NCBI RefSeq assembly: GCF_024166365.1 | Contig: NC_064830.1 | Location: 89,140,968 to 89,204,967 of the forward strand | DNA: 64,000 nt | Origin: Elephas maximus indicus | Taxonomy: Eukaryota > Chordata > Mammalia > Proboscidea > Elephantidae | Direction: 5' to 3' | Shown here: in pieces, positions 63,526 through 64,000 of the stretch | Layout: every line of letters begins with the position of its first letter | Position numbering within the stretch: position 1 is the stretch's first letter | Position numbers and translations under genes: made by a program | The notes under the pieces: model-generated | Databases searched by the model: none | What the model was told of the DNA's origin: nothing | What the model saw: only the letters and a program-made list of their open reading frames with translations

Positions 63526-64000
63526 GCATAGCTGCTCCCAATACTTGGCTGGGCGGCCCAGCAGAGCCCTTGGGGCTGCGTCCAGCACCCGACCTTTGCA
63601 CGAGTGTGTTGCACGTTTACACGGGGTGGGGTGTGCCTGCCCCGCACTTTGTCTTACTTTGTGAGAATCTCCGTGACCTGTGGGCCTGTCTTCCTTTGAG
63701 GGACTGTGGAGATCTATATTCACATATGCAAACTTCCTCCTGCCTGACTCGCTATGATACGCAAATATGCAAGCCACCCCTCCTGGCACCTGTGCAGGAG
63801 GAGTCCTGCCAGTGCCCCCTGCCCTGAGGCCCGCTGCCCACTCCTCCCTCCTGCCTCTCCAGGCTGCCTGTCCCCTTCCCAATAGGGAGGAGGTCAGATT
63901 AGGGGAGGCTTAGAGGAAGAGGAGCTTTCCAAAAAAGAAAGGACAAAAAAAAAAAAAAAACAAAGAAGAGCCACCCCTTTAATACAGTCTTCATTATAAC
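63526..64000. other. DOC2A 3' UTR and window end
   Basis: No AATAAA is seen on the plus strand before the window ends, so the DOC2A 3' end is not fixed. An A-run lies at 63944-63960. On the minus strand an ATTAAA word (63978-63983) could be the polyadenylation signal of the next convergent gene (INO80E in human order), but this is weak. Confidence 0.4.

Overview
This window is mammalian nuclear DNA. It carries the conserved block known in human 16p11.2 (TBX6, PPP4C, ALDOA, TLCD3B/FAM57B, C16orf92/FIMP, DOC2A) in collinear order. At least thirteen copies of a tRNA-derived SINE match the AfroSINE family as I know it (head 'GAGCCCTGGTGGCGCAGTGG', B-box region 'GGCAGTTCGAATCCACCAG', tail 'TCGACTCGACGGCAAC'). 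A tRNA-Gly/RTE-type chimeric repeat is also present. Together they point to an afrotherian, most likely an elephant or a close paenungulate relative (inference from repeats and gene order; no database search was possible).

Layout. 1-5.2 kb: TBX6 (+), 8 coding exons, 436 aa, with a TATA box. 5.6-14.5 kb: PPP4C (-), 8 coding exons, 307 aa, convergent with TBX6. 14.5-16.4 kb: short intergenic stretch. 16.4-22 kb: ALDOA (-), 8 common coding exons (364 aa), plus an intact alternative 5' coding exon that gives a 418-aa form and candidate housekeeping and muscle promoters. 22.8-29.2 kb (-): a four-exon gene model, unfamiliar to me as a named gene, for a 139-aa single-pass, cysteine-rich membrane protein. 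29.3-29.7 kb: a CpG-rich, probably bidirectional promoter. 29.9-45 kb: repeat-rich 5' region of TLCD3B (L1, L2, MIR, AfroSINE, LTR), with an alternative first coding exon at 39.2 kb behind a CCAAT-box cluster. 45.4-51.9 kb: main TLCD3B gene (+), 275 aa. 52.0-52.9 kb: FIMP/C16orf92 (-), 104 aa, tail to tail with TLCD3B. 53-58 kb: repeats. 58-63.5 kb: DOC2A (+), 10 coding exons, 401 aa, after a CpG-rich 5' region with a perfect RFX X-box. The window ends in or just past the DOC2A 3' region.

All exon models were built by hand from reading frames, GT-AG boundaries and frame continuity. Every complete model sums to a whole number of codons. The genes are not one pathway: a mesoderm transcription factor (TBX6), a phosphatase (PPP4C), a glycolytic enzyme (ALDOA), a ceramide-synthesis-related TLC protein (TLCD3B), a sperm-egg fusion factor (FIMP) and a synaptic calcium sensor (DOC2A). 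The most interesting items are the cysteine-rich membrane-protein gene upstream of ALDOA and the alternative N-termini of ALDOA and TLCD3B.
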